From assembly GCF_004345665.1 (NCBI RefSeq), contig NZ_SLWR01000019.1:1-64000 (forward strand): DNA of 64,000 nt, given 5' to 3'. This stretch comes from Kribbella antiqua (GTDB lineage Bacteria; Actinomycetota; Actinomycetes; Propionibacteriales; Kribbellaceae). Position 1 is the first letter of the stretch, and each line of letters starts with the position of its first letter. Below are positions 24,451-33,256 of this stretch, one piece after another. The notes under the pieces were generated by a model. It had not been told where the DNA came from and did not search any database. It saw only the letters and a list, made by a program, of their open reading frames with translations. The position numbers were made by a program, and so were the translations under genes.

Positions 24451-25752
24451 CTACCCGAACAGCACCCGCCGGGTGTGGTCGGTGTCCGTGTACTCCCGGA
24501 CCGCGACGATCCGGTCGCCGGACACAGTGAAGACCGCCGCACATTTGTTGTCATAGGCACCACCGGCTCGCGCCGTCGCCTGAGAGGTCCACTCGGCGAA
24601 CACCTGCTCCCCGTCGGCGAGGACGTTGGTCAGCGTGATCGTCACCCGCGTGCCCGGTGCGAACAGGTTGCCCGCGGCACCGAGAAAGTCGTCGAGGACC
24701 GCATCCCGTCCCTTCCATTCGCCGGACAACGGGAGTTCGCCCGGGTACGTCCACACCACATCCGGCGCGAAGCTGTCCCGCATCGTCTGCCGATCGCCGG
24801 CAGCCGCCGCCTCGACGTACCTGGTCACAACTGTCTTTGGATCCATCGGTGGTGTCTCCTCCTGCAGAGTCAGTACGGCGTTGCCGCGAATGCGACGGTT
24901 GCGTAGGTCGTCGAGTACGGCAGCCGTCTGCGACCAGTCCTCGACGCGGCCGATCTCGGGGTGCAGCCGGCCGGATGCGACCAGGCGGACCAGCGTCGCC
25001 AGGTCCTGGTCGTCGCGGCCGTCGGTGTAGTGGAAGTGCTTGATGATCGCGTTCTCCGGGCCGTCGAAGAGGCTGAAGAAGTCCAGCTCGACCGGCTGCC
25101 TGCTCGCTTCGCCGAACCAGATCAGTTGGCCGCCGGCAACGAGTTTCGACAGTGCAATCGGCAGGCTCGCGCCGCCGACGGATTCGAGTACGAGGTCGAA
25201 GGGGCCGCGCGCGTCCGAGACGTCGTACACGAGGGTCTCGGCGCCGAGTTCGAGCAGCCGGTCGCCGCGGGCGGGGGAGGAGACCACGGCGGTGACGGAT
25301 GCGCCGGCTGCTGCCGCGAGCTCGGTGAAGTAGTGGCCGACTCCGCCGGAGGCGCCGGTCAGCAGGATCCGCCGTCCGATCACGCTGCCCGCCGTACGCA
25401 GCAATCGCAACGCGGTCAGCCCGGCCAGCGGAAGCGCGGCGGCCTGGGTGAACGAGATGTTGTCCGGCAGTACGGCGACCTGCGTGGCGGGCGCGGTGAC
25501 ACGCTCGGCCCAGCCGGAGTGCGGCAGATGCGCGACTATCCGGGATCCGATCGGCAGGTCGTCGTCGGTCGACTCGATCACGCGGCCGGCGATGTCCTTG
25601 CCTGGGCGCCAGCCTTCGCGTGGCTGCTCCAGCTGGAAGGTCTCGCCGCGGTTGATCGAGAAGGCCGCGACCTCGATGAGTAGGTCGCCGGCCGGCTCTT
25701 TGACTTCTGCCAGCGCGACCTTGCCGCTGTCCACCGGAACGATTGCTCTCAT
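24451..25752 (-). CDS. MDR-type quinone oxidoreductase fused to a SnoaL/NTF2-like domain
   Basis: A 433-aa protein. Residues 1 to about 300 are a zinc-less medium-chain reductase (SINRGETFQL, GKDIAGRVIE, cofactor motif LTGASGGVGHYFTELAAAAG). After TLQEETPP a second domain begins MDPKTVVTRYVEAAAAGD and runs to 433 as a SnoaL/NTF2-like polyketide-cyclase fold (VVWTYPGELPLSGEWKGRDAVLDD). The internal Met (coded at 24844-24846) follows a strong SD, AGGAGG, so the second domain may also be made separately. The gene is divergent from an HxlR regulator that probably controls it, an arrangement like redox-sensing QorR-qor pairs. Confidence 0.88.
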   Translation of the reverse strand: MRAIVPVDSGKVALAEVKEPAGDLLIEVAAFSINRGETFQLEQPREGWRPGKDIAGRVIESTDDDLPIGSRIVAHLPHSGWAERVTAPATQVAVLPDNISFTQAAALPLAGLTALRLLRTAGSVIGRRILLTGASGGVGHYFTELAAAAGASVTAVVSSPARGDRLLELGAETLVYDVSDARGPFDLVLESVGGASLPIALSKLVAGGQLIWFGEASRQPVELDFFSLFDGPENAIIKHFHYTDGRDDQDLATLVRLVASGRLHPEIGRVEDWSQTAAVLDDLRNRRIRGNAVLTLQEETPPMDPKTVVTRYVEAAAAGDRQTMRDSFAPDVVWTYPGELPLSGEWKGRDAVLDDFLGAAGNLFAPGTRVTITLTNVLADGEQVFAEWTSQATARAGGAYDNKCAAVFTVSGDRIVAVREYTDTDHTRRVLFG

Positions 25753-25820
25753 TGCCTTCTTGCTCCTTCACCTAGACTCGGCAACGACGCTACGAACCAG
25801 TCGTGGCGCTGCGGAAGACA

Positions 25821-25834
25821 GCACTAATTACTGC
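25821..25834. promoter_or_regulatory. Candidate HxlR operator between the divergent genes
   Basis: GCACTAATTACTGC is a palindrome (GCA-N-TAATTA-N-TGC) with one mismatched pair. It lies 12 bases before the HxlR ATG and about 70 bases from the oxidoreductase start. AT-rich dyads of this size are typical HxlR sites. No direct evidence is available. Confidence 0.45.
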
Positions 25835-25846
25835 GCTAGGCACCGA

Positions 25847-26227
25847 ATGGATACCGACCAGGTCAGAGGCAGGTGGGACGCCACCAAGGGCGCCTGCCCG
25901 ACGCGTCAGGTGCTCGGCCGGATCGGCGACACCTGGACGATGCTCGTGATCAGCACGCTCGAGAAGCATGGGACCCTGCGCCACGGCCGGCTGACGTCGA
26001 TCATCGAGGGCATCACGCAGAAGATGCTCACCCAGACCCTGCGGCACCTGGAACGCGACGGGATTGTCCAGCGTGATGTTGTTCCTACTGTGCCGGTGAC
26101 GGTCAGCTATACCCTGACACCGCTCGGCCTGAGCCTGGCTGCGGCGGTCGCGACGATGCGTACCTGGGCATACGACCACATGGACGAGATCGCCACCGCG
26201 CGCGACGAGTACGACGCCAAACTCTGA
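25847..26227 (+). CDS. HxlR-family transcriptional regulator
   Basis: A 126-aa winged-helix protein. The family start KGACPTRQVLGRIGDTWTMLV contains the conserved redox-reactive Cys position. The recognition region is EGITQKMLTQTLRHLERDGIV and the wing is PVTVSYTLTPLG. Members such as QorR and YodB sense quinones or disulfide stress. Here the divergent quinone oxidoreductase is the likely target. The SDR gene follows by eight bases on the same strand and should be co-transcribed. Confidence 0.92.
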   Translation: MDTDQVRGRWDATKGACPTRQVLGRIGDTWTMLVISTLEKHGTLRHGRLTSIIEGITQKMLTQTLRHLERDGIVQRDVVPTVPVTVSYTLTPLGLSLAAAVATMRTWAYDHMDEIATARDEYDAKL

Positions 26228-26235
26228 GGAGTCAC

Positions 26236-27009
26236 GTGGATCTGCAACTGTCCGGGAAGACCGCGGTGGTCACCGGTGCGAGCAAGGGAATCGGTCTCGC
26301 CTGTGCGGAGGCGCTGGCGTGGGAGGGCGCGAAGGTGACCGGAATCTCCCGTGATCCCGGCAATCTCGCGAAGGCGCAGGAGGAGCTGGCGGCCAAGGGG
26401 CTGAGCTACGACGTCGAGGCGGTCGACCTGACCGACGCTGACGCGACCAAGGCGGCGTTCGAGCGGATCGGCGTACCGGACATCCTGATCAACTGCGCGG
26501 GCGCGGCCCGTCGTACGCCGGTGGACGAGCTGGACAGCAAGGCGCTGCACGCGGCGATGGAGGCGAAGTACTTCACCTACATGCACGCGACCGAGTCGGT
26601 CATCCGCGGCATGGCCGAGCGTGGCAGCGGCGCGGTGGTGAACGTGGTCGGCCAGGGCGGACGCGCGGCGAACCCGCTGCACATCGGCGGCGGCGCAGCC
26701 AACGCGGCGCTGATGCTGGCGTCGGTCGGCTACGCCAAGGCATACGCCGGTCAGGGTGTGCGGGTCAACGTGATCAACCCCGGCATGACCCGGACCGCGC
26801 GCGTCAACGAAGGCCTCGAGGCAGCAGTCCGCGCCAGCGGCCGGCCGAAGGAAGAGCTGCTGCAGGAGATGGTCGCCGAGATCCCACTCGGCCGCGCAGG
26901 CGAACCCGACGAGGTCGCCAACGTCGCCGTCTTCCTCGCCTCCCCGCTAGCCAGCTACGTCACCGGCGCCATCATCACCATGGACGGCGGCGTCACCTCA
27001 GCCATCTAG
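26236..27009 (+). CDS. Short-chain dehydrogenase/reductase lacking the YxxxK pair
   Basis: A 257-aa Rossmann protein of SDR style. The nucleotide motif TGASKGIG, DLTDAD and NCAGA are normal, and the C-terminus is FLASPLASYVTGAIITMDGG. At the active site the usual Ser...YxxxK is replaced by VVGQGGRAANPLHIGGGAANAALML, so both the catalytic Tyr and Lys are absent. A subgroup of SDRs shares this form. It may bind NAD(P) without ordinary reductase chemistry or use other residues. GTG start with SD GAGGAG. It lies downstream of HxlR, consistent with a shared redox or carbonyl-stress function. Confidence 0.88.
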   Translation: MDLQLSGKTAVVTGASKGIGLACAEALAWEGAKVTGISRDPGNLAKAQEELAAKGLSYDVEAVDLTDADATKAAFERIGVPDILINCAGAARRTPVDELDSKALHAAMEAKYFTYMHATESVIRGMAERGSGAVVNVVGQGGRAANPLHIGGGAANAALMLASVGYAKAYAGQGVRVNVINPGMTRTARVNEGLEAAVRASGRPKEELLQEMVAEIPLGRAGEPDEVANVAVFLASPLASYVTGAIITMDGGVTSAI

Positions 27010-27728
27010 GAGAACGGGGTGACTGGGCGGTCTTGGGGTACGCCGTCGAGGGTGATGTCGACGCGTTCGTCGAAGAAGCCGACCAGGCCGGCGACCGGTA
27101 GGAGGGCTGCGGTCGGGAAGTCGTAGGACCAGCCGACGTCGCGGCCATCGACGGACCAGTAGGCCGTGGTGCGGCCCTTGTACGGGCAGGATGTGCGGGT
27201 GTCGCTCGGCGTGAGGTTGTCGAAGTTCACCTCGGTGCGCGGGAAGTAGTAGCGCGGCGGCAGGCCAGTTTCGAAGACGATGACGGTGGAGCTGGATTCG
27301 GCCAGGACCTTGCCGTTCACCTCGACCTTGACGTGCCGGCCGGAGCGGACTGCGTCGCAGCGGGCGTAGGGGCTGCGCGGGTGGACGAACACCTCCTCGT
27401 CCTCCTCGAACCAGCTGTCGAGCGCGTCCCACTGGAACCGCACCAACCCGGCCGCGACCCCGTCGTCGTACACCCAGGCCCGGCCCGAGCCCGCGGTGTG
27501 CACCCGCGCGACACCGTGCTCGAACTCCTTGGTCTCACCCGTGTCCGTGAGTACGCCGTCCGCCACGTCACCGAGCGGAACGTAGTACTGCGGATACGGC
27601 GGGAACTCCCACAGATAGATCGCGTCCTGCGTGTCCAGTACGACGCGGCCGTCGAGCGTCGCGCGGATCCGGCGCGGGACCGGAGCAGTGCCGCCGGGCG
27701 GGACGAGGGGAGCCGGGTAATCGTTCAT
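27006..27728 (-). CDS. Two-domain DUF427 protein
   Basis: A 240-aa soluble protein with two DUF427 repeats. The first is about residues 20-105 (VPRRIRATLDGRVVLDT, YYVPLGDV). The second is about 125-225 (VKVEVNGKVLAESSSTVIVFETGLPPRYYFP, TSCPYKGRTTAYWSVDG). The family is a small beta barrel of unknown function common in actinobacteria. The stop overlaps the converging SDR stop by four bases. No clear SD precedes ATG 27728. Confidence 0.88.
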   Translation of the reverse strand: MNDYPAPLVPPGGTAPVPRRIRATLDGRVVLDTQDAIYLWEFPPYPQYYVPLGDVADGVLTDTGETKEFEHGVARVHTAGSGRAWVYDDGVAAGLVRFQWDALDSWFEEDEEVFVHPRSPYARCDAVRSGRHVKVEVNGKVLAESSSTVIVFETGLPPRYYFPRTEVNFDNLTPSDTRTSCPYKGRTTAYWSVDGRDVGWSYDFPTAALLPVAGLVGFFDERVDITLDGVPQDRPVTPFS

Positions 27729-27745
27729 GGATCCAGTAAAGGCAC

Positions 27746-27774
27746 GGGGCCGGCCCTGGGGAAAGGCCGGCCCC
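27746..27774 (-). terminator. Terminator of the alpha-galactosidase gene
   Basis: Perfect 10-bp GC stem GGGGCCGGCC / GGCCGGCCCC with a 9-base loop, a few bases past the GH27 stop on the minus strand. It lies just before the start of the DUF427 gene and separates the two transcripts. No long U-tract is present, as is common in high-GC genomes. Confidence 0.75.
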
Positions 27775-27782
27775 GCAGTCAG

Positions 27783-29846
27783 TTACACCGTGATCCAGTC
27801 GATGTCGGCGATGTAGCCGGTGGGGTTGTGGACCTTGATCGAGTTGGCTCCGGCGGAGAGCTTCATCGGGAGGTAGGTCACCTGCGGCGTACCCCAGTCG
27901 TTGTCGCCGAGCCCGTGATAGTTGACCCAGTAGGTGTCGGTGCCGTTGACCGTGAGCATGCTCTGCCGGCTGGTGTCGCCGTCGGTGTAGGCGATTTTCA
28001 CCAGGTAGGTGCCAGTCGCCGGCACAGTGATGTTGTTCAGCGTCACAGTCGCGTCACCGCCGATGTTGCCGATCTTCGCGCCGCCCGAGCAGAAGGTGCA
28101 GCCGGAGATGCTCGCGTTCCCGGTCAGCGTGCTGCTCGACGCCTCCGCCTCGTACCGCACTGGTCCGCCAGATTTCGAGGTGAACATGGTGACCGGCGCG
28201 CTCGCCTCGGACGTTCTGTTTGCAACACCCTTCACGGTGAACGTGTACTGCGTCTGCGGCAACAGCCCGGTCACCACGGCACTTGCGCTCGAGGTGGCCG
28301 CCACTTGCTTGCCATTGGCAAAGACCTGGTACGACGATGCGCCCGTGCTCGGCTGCCATTGCAGGCTGACCGTCGTACGGCTGACGTCGGTCGCGGTCAG
28401 GTCGGCCGGCTTGGTCGGAGTGCTGAGCTTGTCCGGCGTGATCTTGTAGAGCTTCGATCCGTGCGCCGGCAGCTCCGCACTGACCTGGCCGGAGACGTCG
28501 CGAGTGTTCTGATCCGCCCAGATGTCGCGGACCGTTGCCTTGCCGGTGATGCCGAGCTGGTCGAAGTTCCCGGTCACGGTGGCAGGGGTCTCGGCCAGGT
28601 TGAAGAGGCCGACCGTGACGCTGCCGTCGGCGTTCTTGGCGTACCAGACCTGCTGCAGCTGGTCCTGGTTCAGCGGGCGGGCGGGATTGCCGGACTGGTT
28701 GATGGCGATGACCTCGCGGTTGGTCAGCAGCTTGAGGCCGTACGCGTCCAGCTTGGTCAGGTCGTCACCAGCGAACAGCGGTGCGGCGTTGATCGCCCAG
28801 AACGTCATGTAGCTCTGCCGCTCGGCCTCGTTCAGGCCGTCCATCTCGCCGACGCCGACGTTGATCGCGTCCAGGTTGTTCCAGTGGCCCGGGCCGGCGT
28901 CGTCGATCCACTGCGGCAGGTCCCACCAGCGCTGCTTCACCGAGCTGTCCCAGCGGACGATGGTGTCGCAGTAGCACTCCACGTCGGTGTCGATCCGCCA
29001 GCCGTTCGAGTTCTGCTTCCACACGTCGGCGTACCGGTGGCTGAGCGACCACGACAGCGTGTACATCATCGGGCGGCCCGAGTTCTGGACGGCGCGCCAC
29101 CACGCCTCGATGTCCTCGGTGTTGTTGTGGTTCGGGTCGTCCGGCGCGCCCTTCCACGAGCCGGGGCCGACGCCGTCCATCTTGACGAAGTCGACACCCC
29201 AGTCCGCAAAAACCCGGGCGATCGAGTCGGCGTACTTCTGCGCGCACGGACTCGCGTAGTTGATCTTGTAGGCCTGATCCCAGCCGTTCGTCGTCCGGAG
29301 ATCCGGGTAGACGATGTCGCGGGTGAAGCAGCCGGGCGCGTCGTAGATCGGGGTGTTGCCGTCCCGGTAGACGTCGAAGCCGAGGCCGACCACGGTGTAG
29401 ATGCCGAACTTCAGGCCGAGCTTGTGGATGTCGTCGCCGACTGCCTTCATCCCGCGCGGGAACCGCGTGGCGTTCGCGACCGGGCGGCCGTACTCGTCAC
29501 CGCCGAGCTGCCAGCCGGCGTCGATGTTGACGTACTCGTAGCCGTACGGCTTGAGCTTCGCCGCCATCGCCTGCGCCTGGGTGAGGACGTTCTTCTCGCT
29601 GATGAAGCTGCCGGGGCCGTCGGGATTCACGCCCGGGTAGTTGGTTGACTGCAGGCTCCAGCTGCTCCAGCCCATGTACGGCTTGGCGGCAACCTGCGGA
29701 TACTTCGCCGGTACGGGCGCTTTCCGGGTCACGGCGGTCTGAGTCGATGTGAGCTGCGCTGCGTCGGCCGGCGCGATCGCGGCTGCTGTCGACACCAGAG
29801 CGACAGCGGCCAGGACGGCTGGGGTACGGCGTTTGATGCTGAACAC
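27783..29846 (-). CDS. Secreted GH27 alpha-galactosidase with FN3-like and CBM35-like domains
   Basis: A 687-aa extracellular enzyme that should release terminal alpha-galactose. A Sec signal peptide ends near APADAA. The GH27 barrel (about 50-330) shows PYMGWSSW, YVNIDAGWQ and the nucleophile in FVKMDGVGP (Asp224); the acid/base is probably the Asp in WRIDTDVE. A beta-sandwich domain (AINQSGNPAR, WYAKNADGSVTVGLFNL) follows to about 450, then an FN3-like module (about 455-540) and a C-terminal carbohydrate-binding module (VRYEAEASSSTLTG to the end). It has its own promoter and terminator, so it is monocistronic. Confidence 0.93.
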   Translation of the reverse strand: MFSIKRRTPAVLAAVALVSTAAAIAPADAAQLTSTQTAVTRKAPVPAKYPQVAAKPYMGWSSWSLQSTNYPGVNPDGPGSFISEKNVLTQAQAMAAKLKPYGYEYVNIDAGWQLGGDEYGRPVANATRFPRGMKAVGDDIHKLGLKFGIYTVVGLGFDVYRDGNTPIYDAPGCFTRDIVYPDLRTTNGWDQAYKINYASPCAQKYADSIARVFADWGVDFVKMDGVGPGSWKGAPDDPNHNNTEDIEAWWRAVQNSGRPMMYTLSWSLSHRYADVWKQNSNGWRIDTDVECYCDTIVRWDSSVKQRWWDLPQWIDDAGPGHWNNLDAINVGVGEMDGLNEAERQSYMTFWAINAAPLFAGDDLTKLDAYGLKLLTNREVIAINQSGNPARPLNQDQLQQVWYAKNADGSVTVGLFNLAETPATVTGNFDQLGITGKATVRDIWADQNTRDVSGQVSAELPAHGSKLYKITPDKLSTPTKPADLTATDVSRTTVSLQWQPSTGASSYQVFANGKQVAATSSASAVVTGLLPQTQYTFTVKGVANRTSEASAPVTMFTSKSGGPVRYEAEASSSTLTGNASISGCTFCSGGAKIGNIGGDATVTLNNITVPATGTYLVKIAYTDGDTSRQSMLTVNGTDTYWVNYHGLGDNDWGTPQVTYLPMKLSAGANSIKVHNPTGYIADIDWITV

Positions 29847-29891
29847 GATGTTTTCCTCCGGGGGCGACCGGGGAGAGAGCGGACCCGGCCG

Positions 29892-29921
29892 AGCCTAGAG
29901 CGGGTTAATTTACATCGTCAA
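29892..29921 (-). promoter_or_regulatory. Promoter of the GH27 gene
   Basis: On the minus strand TTGACG (29916-29921) and TAGGCT (29892-29897) are 18 bases apart, leaving a leader of about 40 bases with GGAGG before the start at 29846. The AT-rich spacer (AAATTAA) stands out in this GC-rich sequence and may also hold an operator for a sugar-responsive regulator. Confidence 0.5.
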
Positions 29922-30035
29922 GTATCCAGGCGCTCGACTCGCTGTGACAGGACTGCGACAGAACCGAGATCAACTTCGGTTCGCAGGCGCGGCGTCGTAC
30001 TCCACAGAAGGACCGGCCCGTGAGGACAGCCGGCC

Positions 30036-31541
30036 TTGTTGAGGGAGGGGATCATCATCGCTACGTCACGAAAGGTCGTTCGCTCGGCGATCGCCGTCGC
30101 GGGCGCGGCCGGGCTCGTCACGCTGGCCGGCTTGGGCGCGTCCGCGGCATCGTCGGGTACGACGTCATCGGCGCTGAAGTTAGTTTCCGGAAGCAATGAC
30201 GTGACACTGGAGAGTATCGAGGACTACGGCGTCGACCTGGATCTCGGTACGCACCTGGTGGCCGGGAAGTCACCGATCGAGGTGCGGGCGACGCGGGCGT
30301 CGTACAAGGATCCGGTGGTTGCGACGCGGTATGTCAACGGGAAGCCGAAGGGCACGTTGCCGGCGACCGACTTCTCCGGAATGAAGAAGTTCCTGCACGT
30401 CACGATCACCGATGCCAAGGGCAAGAAGGTCGTCGACCGGGATCAGACCGTGTGCCTGAACGGGGAGGGCTCGAGGACTCGGCCGGACGCGCCGGACACT
30501 TCGCCGTACCCGGAAGGTTGCCCGGTCAACCCGTTCATGGTCGGCGCGGTCTGGGGGTTGCAGGCCGGCTGGTCGGTGAACACGTTCGACTGGGACAACT
30601 CCCAGCCGGCCAAGCTTGCTGTCGGCAAGTACAAGGCGAAAGTCACGGTGAACAAGGCGTATCGGGACTACTTCAAGATCGGCGCCTACGACTCGAGCGT
30701 CACGCTGAACCTGACAGTCAAGAAGGGGGACTCGTGCGGCGGCGGGCACGACGACGGGTGCATCGCAGGCAAGACCGCCAAGGCCGCTGCTGCCCCGAAG
30801 CCCAACGCGAAGCGCCCGACCGGGAAGCCGAGTGTGCCGAATGGGCCGAAGCCGGACCTGCGGCCGCTGCCCGCGTGGCAGATCTCGGTCGCGCCAGGTG
30901 ACGAAGGTACGCCGAACGCGCAGCGGGACTTCCTGCAGTTCTCGGCGAACGTATGGAACGCGGGCCCGTCGCCGCTGGTGCTGGATGGATTCCGGCAGCA
31001 CGGCAAGGACCTGATGGATGCGTACCAGTACTTCTACGATGCCAAGGGCAAGCAGGTCGGGTACCAGAAGACCGGCACGATGGAGTGGGATCCGCGCGAG
31101 GGTCACACGCACTGGCACTTCACCGACTTCGCGCGCTACAGCCTGCTGAACGCGAAGCAGTCCGAGGTCGTCCGCAGCCAGAAGGAGGCGTTCTGCCTGG
31201 CCGCGACGGACGCGATCGACTACACAGTGAAGAACGCCAACTGGCACCCGTCCAACACCGACCTGCACACGGCCTGCGGCAACCACAGCTCGCTGTCCGT
31301 TCGTGAGGTGCTCGACGTGGGCTCCGGTGACACGTACGTCCAGTCGTTGCCCGGCCAGTCGTTCGACGTGACGGACCTGCCGAACGGCACGTACTACATC
31401 CAGGTTGTGGCCAACCCGGAGAAGCGGCTCTACGAGGCCAGCACGAAGAACAACGTGTCGCTGCGCAAGGTGGTCCTCGGCGGCACCACGCACCACCGGA
31501 CCGTCAAGGTCCCGCCGGTCGGCGCCATCAATGCCCCGTAG
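30036..31541 (+). CDS. Secreted lysyl-oxidase-like copper protein
   Basis: A protein of about 500 aa. An N-terminal signal peptide (RKVVRSAIAVAGAAGLVTLAG to ASAAS) is followed by a first domain (about 45-240) with paired Cys, a Lys/Pro-rich linker (KTAKAAAAPKPNAKRPTGKP), then a lysyl-oxidase-type domain (about 275-470). The copper site is GHTHWHFTDFARYSL, and CLAATDAIDY and TACGNHSSLSVREVLD follow. The product is probably an extracellular amine-oxidising or copper-binding enzyme. The start is unclear: TTG 30036 or 30039 can use GAGGA at 30022-30026. The strongest SD (30041-30050) is followed only by ATC codons. Confidence 0.85.
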   Translation: MLREGIIIATSRKVVRSAIAVAGAAGLVTLAGLGASAASSGTTSSALKLVSGSNDVTLESIEDYGVDLDLGTHLVAGKSPIEVRATRASYKDPVVATRYVNGKPKGTLPATDFSGMKKFLHVTITDAKGKKVVDRDQTVCLNGEGSRTRPDAPDTSPYPEGCPVNPFMVGAVWGLQAGWSVNTFDWDNSQPAKLAVGKYKAKVTVNKAYRDYFKIGAYDSSVTLNLTVKKGDSCGGGHDDGCIAGKTAKAAAAPKPNAKRPTGKPSVPNGPKPDLRPLPAWQISVAPGDEGTPNAQRDFLQFSANVWNAGPSPLVLDGFRQHGKDLMDAYQYFYDAKGKQVGYQKTGTMEWDPREGHTHWHFTDFARYSLLNAKQSEVVRSQKEAFCLAATDAIDYTVKNANWHPSNTDLHTACGNHSSLSVREVLDVGSGDTYVQSLPGQSFDVTDLPNGTYYIQVVANPEKRLYEASTKNNVSLRKVVLGGTTHHRTVKVPPVGAINAP

Positions 31542-31576
31542 GTACTGCAACGCCCCGTGAGGGATTTGAGCTGAGA

Positions 31577-31608
31577 TGCCCCGAAGGTGGCTGGCCACCT
31601 TCGGGGCA
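31577..31608. terminator. Bidirectional terminator between convergent genes
   Basis: Perfect 14-bp stem TGCCCCGAAGGTGG / CCACCTTCGGGGCA with loop CTGG. It lies between the stop of the lysyl-oxidase-like gene (31541) and the stop of the MFS gene (31615). Confidence 0.85.
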
Positions 31609-31614
31609 CCGGAC

Positions 31615-33132
31615 TCAGTGGTGTTGGGGGCGGCGGCGAGGGCGGAGGGGGCGGGTGTGAGGGGCGGTGCGTTGGTGCTGGCGGCGGCCCAGGACGAAGG
31701 GCCGGTTCGGGCGTGACGCCGGGCGGGCCGTTGGCGCCGACAGCTGGATGGGGGCTTGCTCGAGGTTGAGGCGTACGGGCGGCTGGTGCCAGGGGGAGCG
31801 GGTGCGGACGACGACGACGCGGAAGCGACCGTCGCGGCGGAGGCGGAGGCCGATCGCGACGGTTGCGACGGCGGGGATCAGGCCGGCGAGGAGCAGGCTG
31901 TTGCGGGCGCCCCAGTGCTGGGCGATGAAGCCGACCAGCGGTCCGCCGATCGCGCCACCCCCGATGAAGACCAGGTTGTAGATCCCCGACACCCGCCCGC
32001 GGAGCCCGTCCGGCGTGGTCAGCTGGACCATCGACTGTGCCGCGGTGAGGAACATCAGCGTTGCCATGCCCATCGCGGACAGCAGTGGGATGAAGGTCCA
32101 CAGCGACGGCTGGATCGCGGCCACGATCTCGGTCACCGCCAGGATCGACGCGATGCCGACCAGGTTCCGCAACCGCGGCGTCCGGACCCGGCGCGCGGAC
32201 AGCAGCGCGCCGGCCAGCGCACCCACCGCCACCACCGAGTTCAGTACGCCGTACCCCGAAGCGCCGGTGTGGAAGACCCGGTCGGCGAACGCGGTCAGCG
32301 CCACCGGCAGGCTGATCGTGAACATGCCGTAGATCCCGACCAGCGCGATCGCCCAGCGCACGGCCGGCTCGTGGAACGCGTATCGCACGCCGTCGCGCAG
32401 CCCGTCGCGGATCCGCATCCCGGCGCTCGCCCGCCGCGCCGCATGCAGACCCGGCATCTCGGACTCACGCATCATCAGCAGCGCCGAGATGGAGACGAAG
32501 AAGGTCGCCGAGTTGAGCGCGAACGCCCAGGCGGTGCCGATCGTGCCCAGCAGCGCACCGCCGAGCGCGGGGCCGATCATGCTGCCCAGCTGGAACGTCG
32601 ACGAGACCATGCTGATCGCGTTGCGGACCCGCTCCTTGCCGACCAGTTCGGGCACGAACGACTGCCGGGTCGGATTGTCGACAGCGGTCGCCAGACCGAG
32701 GAACAGCGCGAGTGTGTACACCTGCCAGACCTGGACCTGACCGGTGAACGCGAGTACGGCGAGGATGCCGGCCGCGGTGCCCATCGTCGACTGGGTGACC
32801 AGGAGGACCTTCCGCTTCGGGAACCGGTCGGCGATCACACCGCCGTACAGACCGAGCAGGAGGGTGGGGAGGAACTGCAGGGCGGTGGTGATGCCTACCG
32901 CGGTGGCGCTGCCGGTCAGGGTGAGGACCAGCCAGTCCTGGGCGATGCGCTGGACCCAGCCGCCGGTCGAACTGACCAGCAGTCCGCTGACCAGGAGGCG
33001 GAAGTTGCGGACCTGCAGAGCGCTGAAGGTGTCCCGGAAGCCGGGCCTGCGGTCGGTGGGCGGGGTCGTCGTACTGCGGTGGGTGTGGAAGTCGGGGACG
33101 GATGGGACAGTACCGGTGGCCCGGGTGGTCAA
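31615..33132 (-). CDS. MFS exporter (MFS_3/EntS-like)
   Basis: A 505-aa transporter with twelve predicted helices. An N-terminal cytosolic tail is followed by ALQVRNFRLLVSGLLVSSTGGWVQRIAQDWLVL, the loop motif GVIADRFPKRKVLLVTQ and DNPTRQSFVPELVGKERVRNA, all typical of the MFS_3 group that includes siderophore and drug exporters. The last 90 residues are a basic Pro/Arg/His-rich cytosolic tail unusual in length. It is divergent from a LysR regulator whose product probably controls it. Confidence 0.9.
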   Translation of the reverse strand: MTTRATGTVPSVPDFHTHRSTTTPPTDRRPGFRDTFSALQVRNFRLLVSGLLVSSTGGWVQRIAQDWLVLTLTGSATAVGITTALQFLPTLLLGLYGGVIADRFPKRKVLLVTQSTMGTAAGILAVLAFTGQVQVWQVYTLALFLGLATAVDNPTRQSFVPELVGKERVRNAISMVSSTFQLGSMIGPALGGALLGTIGTAWAFALNSATFFVSISALLMMRESEMPGLHAARRASAGMRIRDGLRDGVRYAFHEPAVRWAIALVGIYGMFTISLPVALTAFADRVFHTGASGYGVLNSVVAVGALAGALLSARRVRTPRLRNLVGIASILAVTEIVAAIQPSLWTFIPLLSAMGMATLMFLTAAQSMVQLTTPDGLRGRVSGIYNLVFIGGGAIGGPLVGFIAQHWGARNSLLLAGLIPAVATVAIGLRLRRDGRFRVVVVRTRSPWHQPPVRLNLEQAPIQLSAPTARPASRPNRPFVLGRRQHQRTAPHTRPLRPRRRPQHH

Positions 33133-33256
33133 GAGTGATCCCTACACGAGTGGACTGATCAGGGGAGGACACCTCCATCCTCACTGTTCGGTACTGAATT
33201 CCGACAGCGAATTACTCCTATTAGTCTTATTGCGTCGCGTAATGGGAGGTGCATCG

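Noticed and set aside
27333-29648. A 771-aa plus-strand open frame
   Set aside because: Antisense shadow of the DUF427 and GH27 genes; composition is Val/Arg-rich without domain signals.
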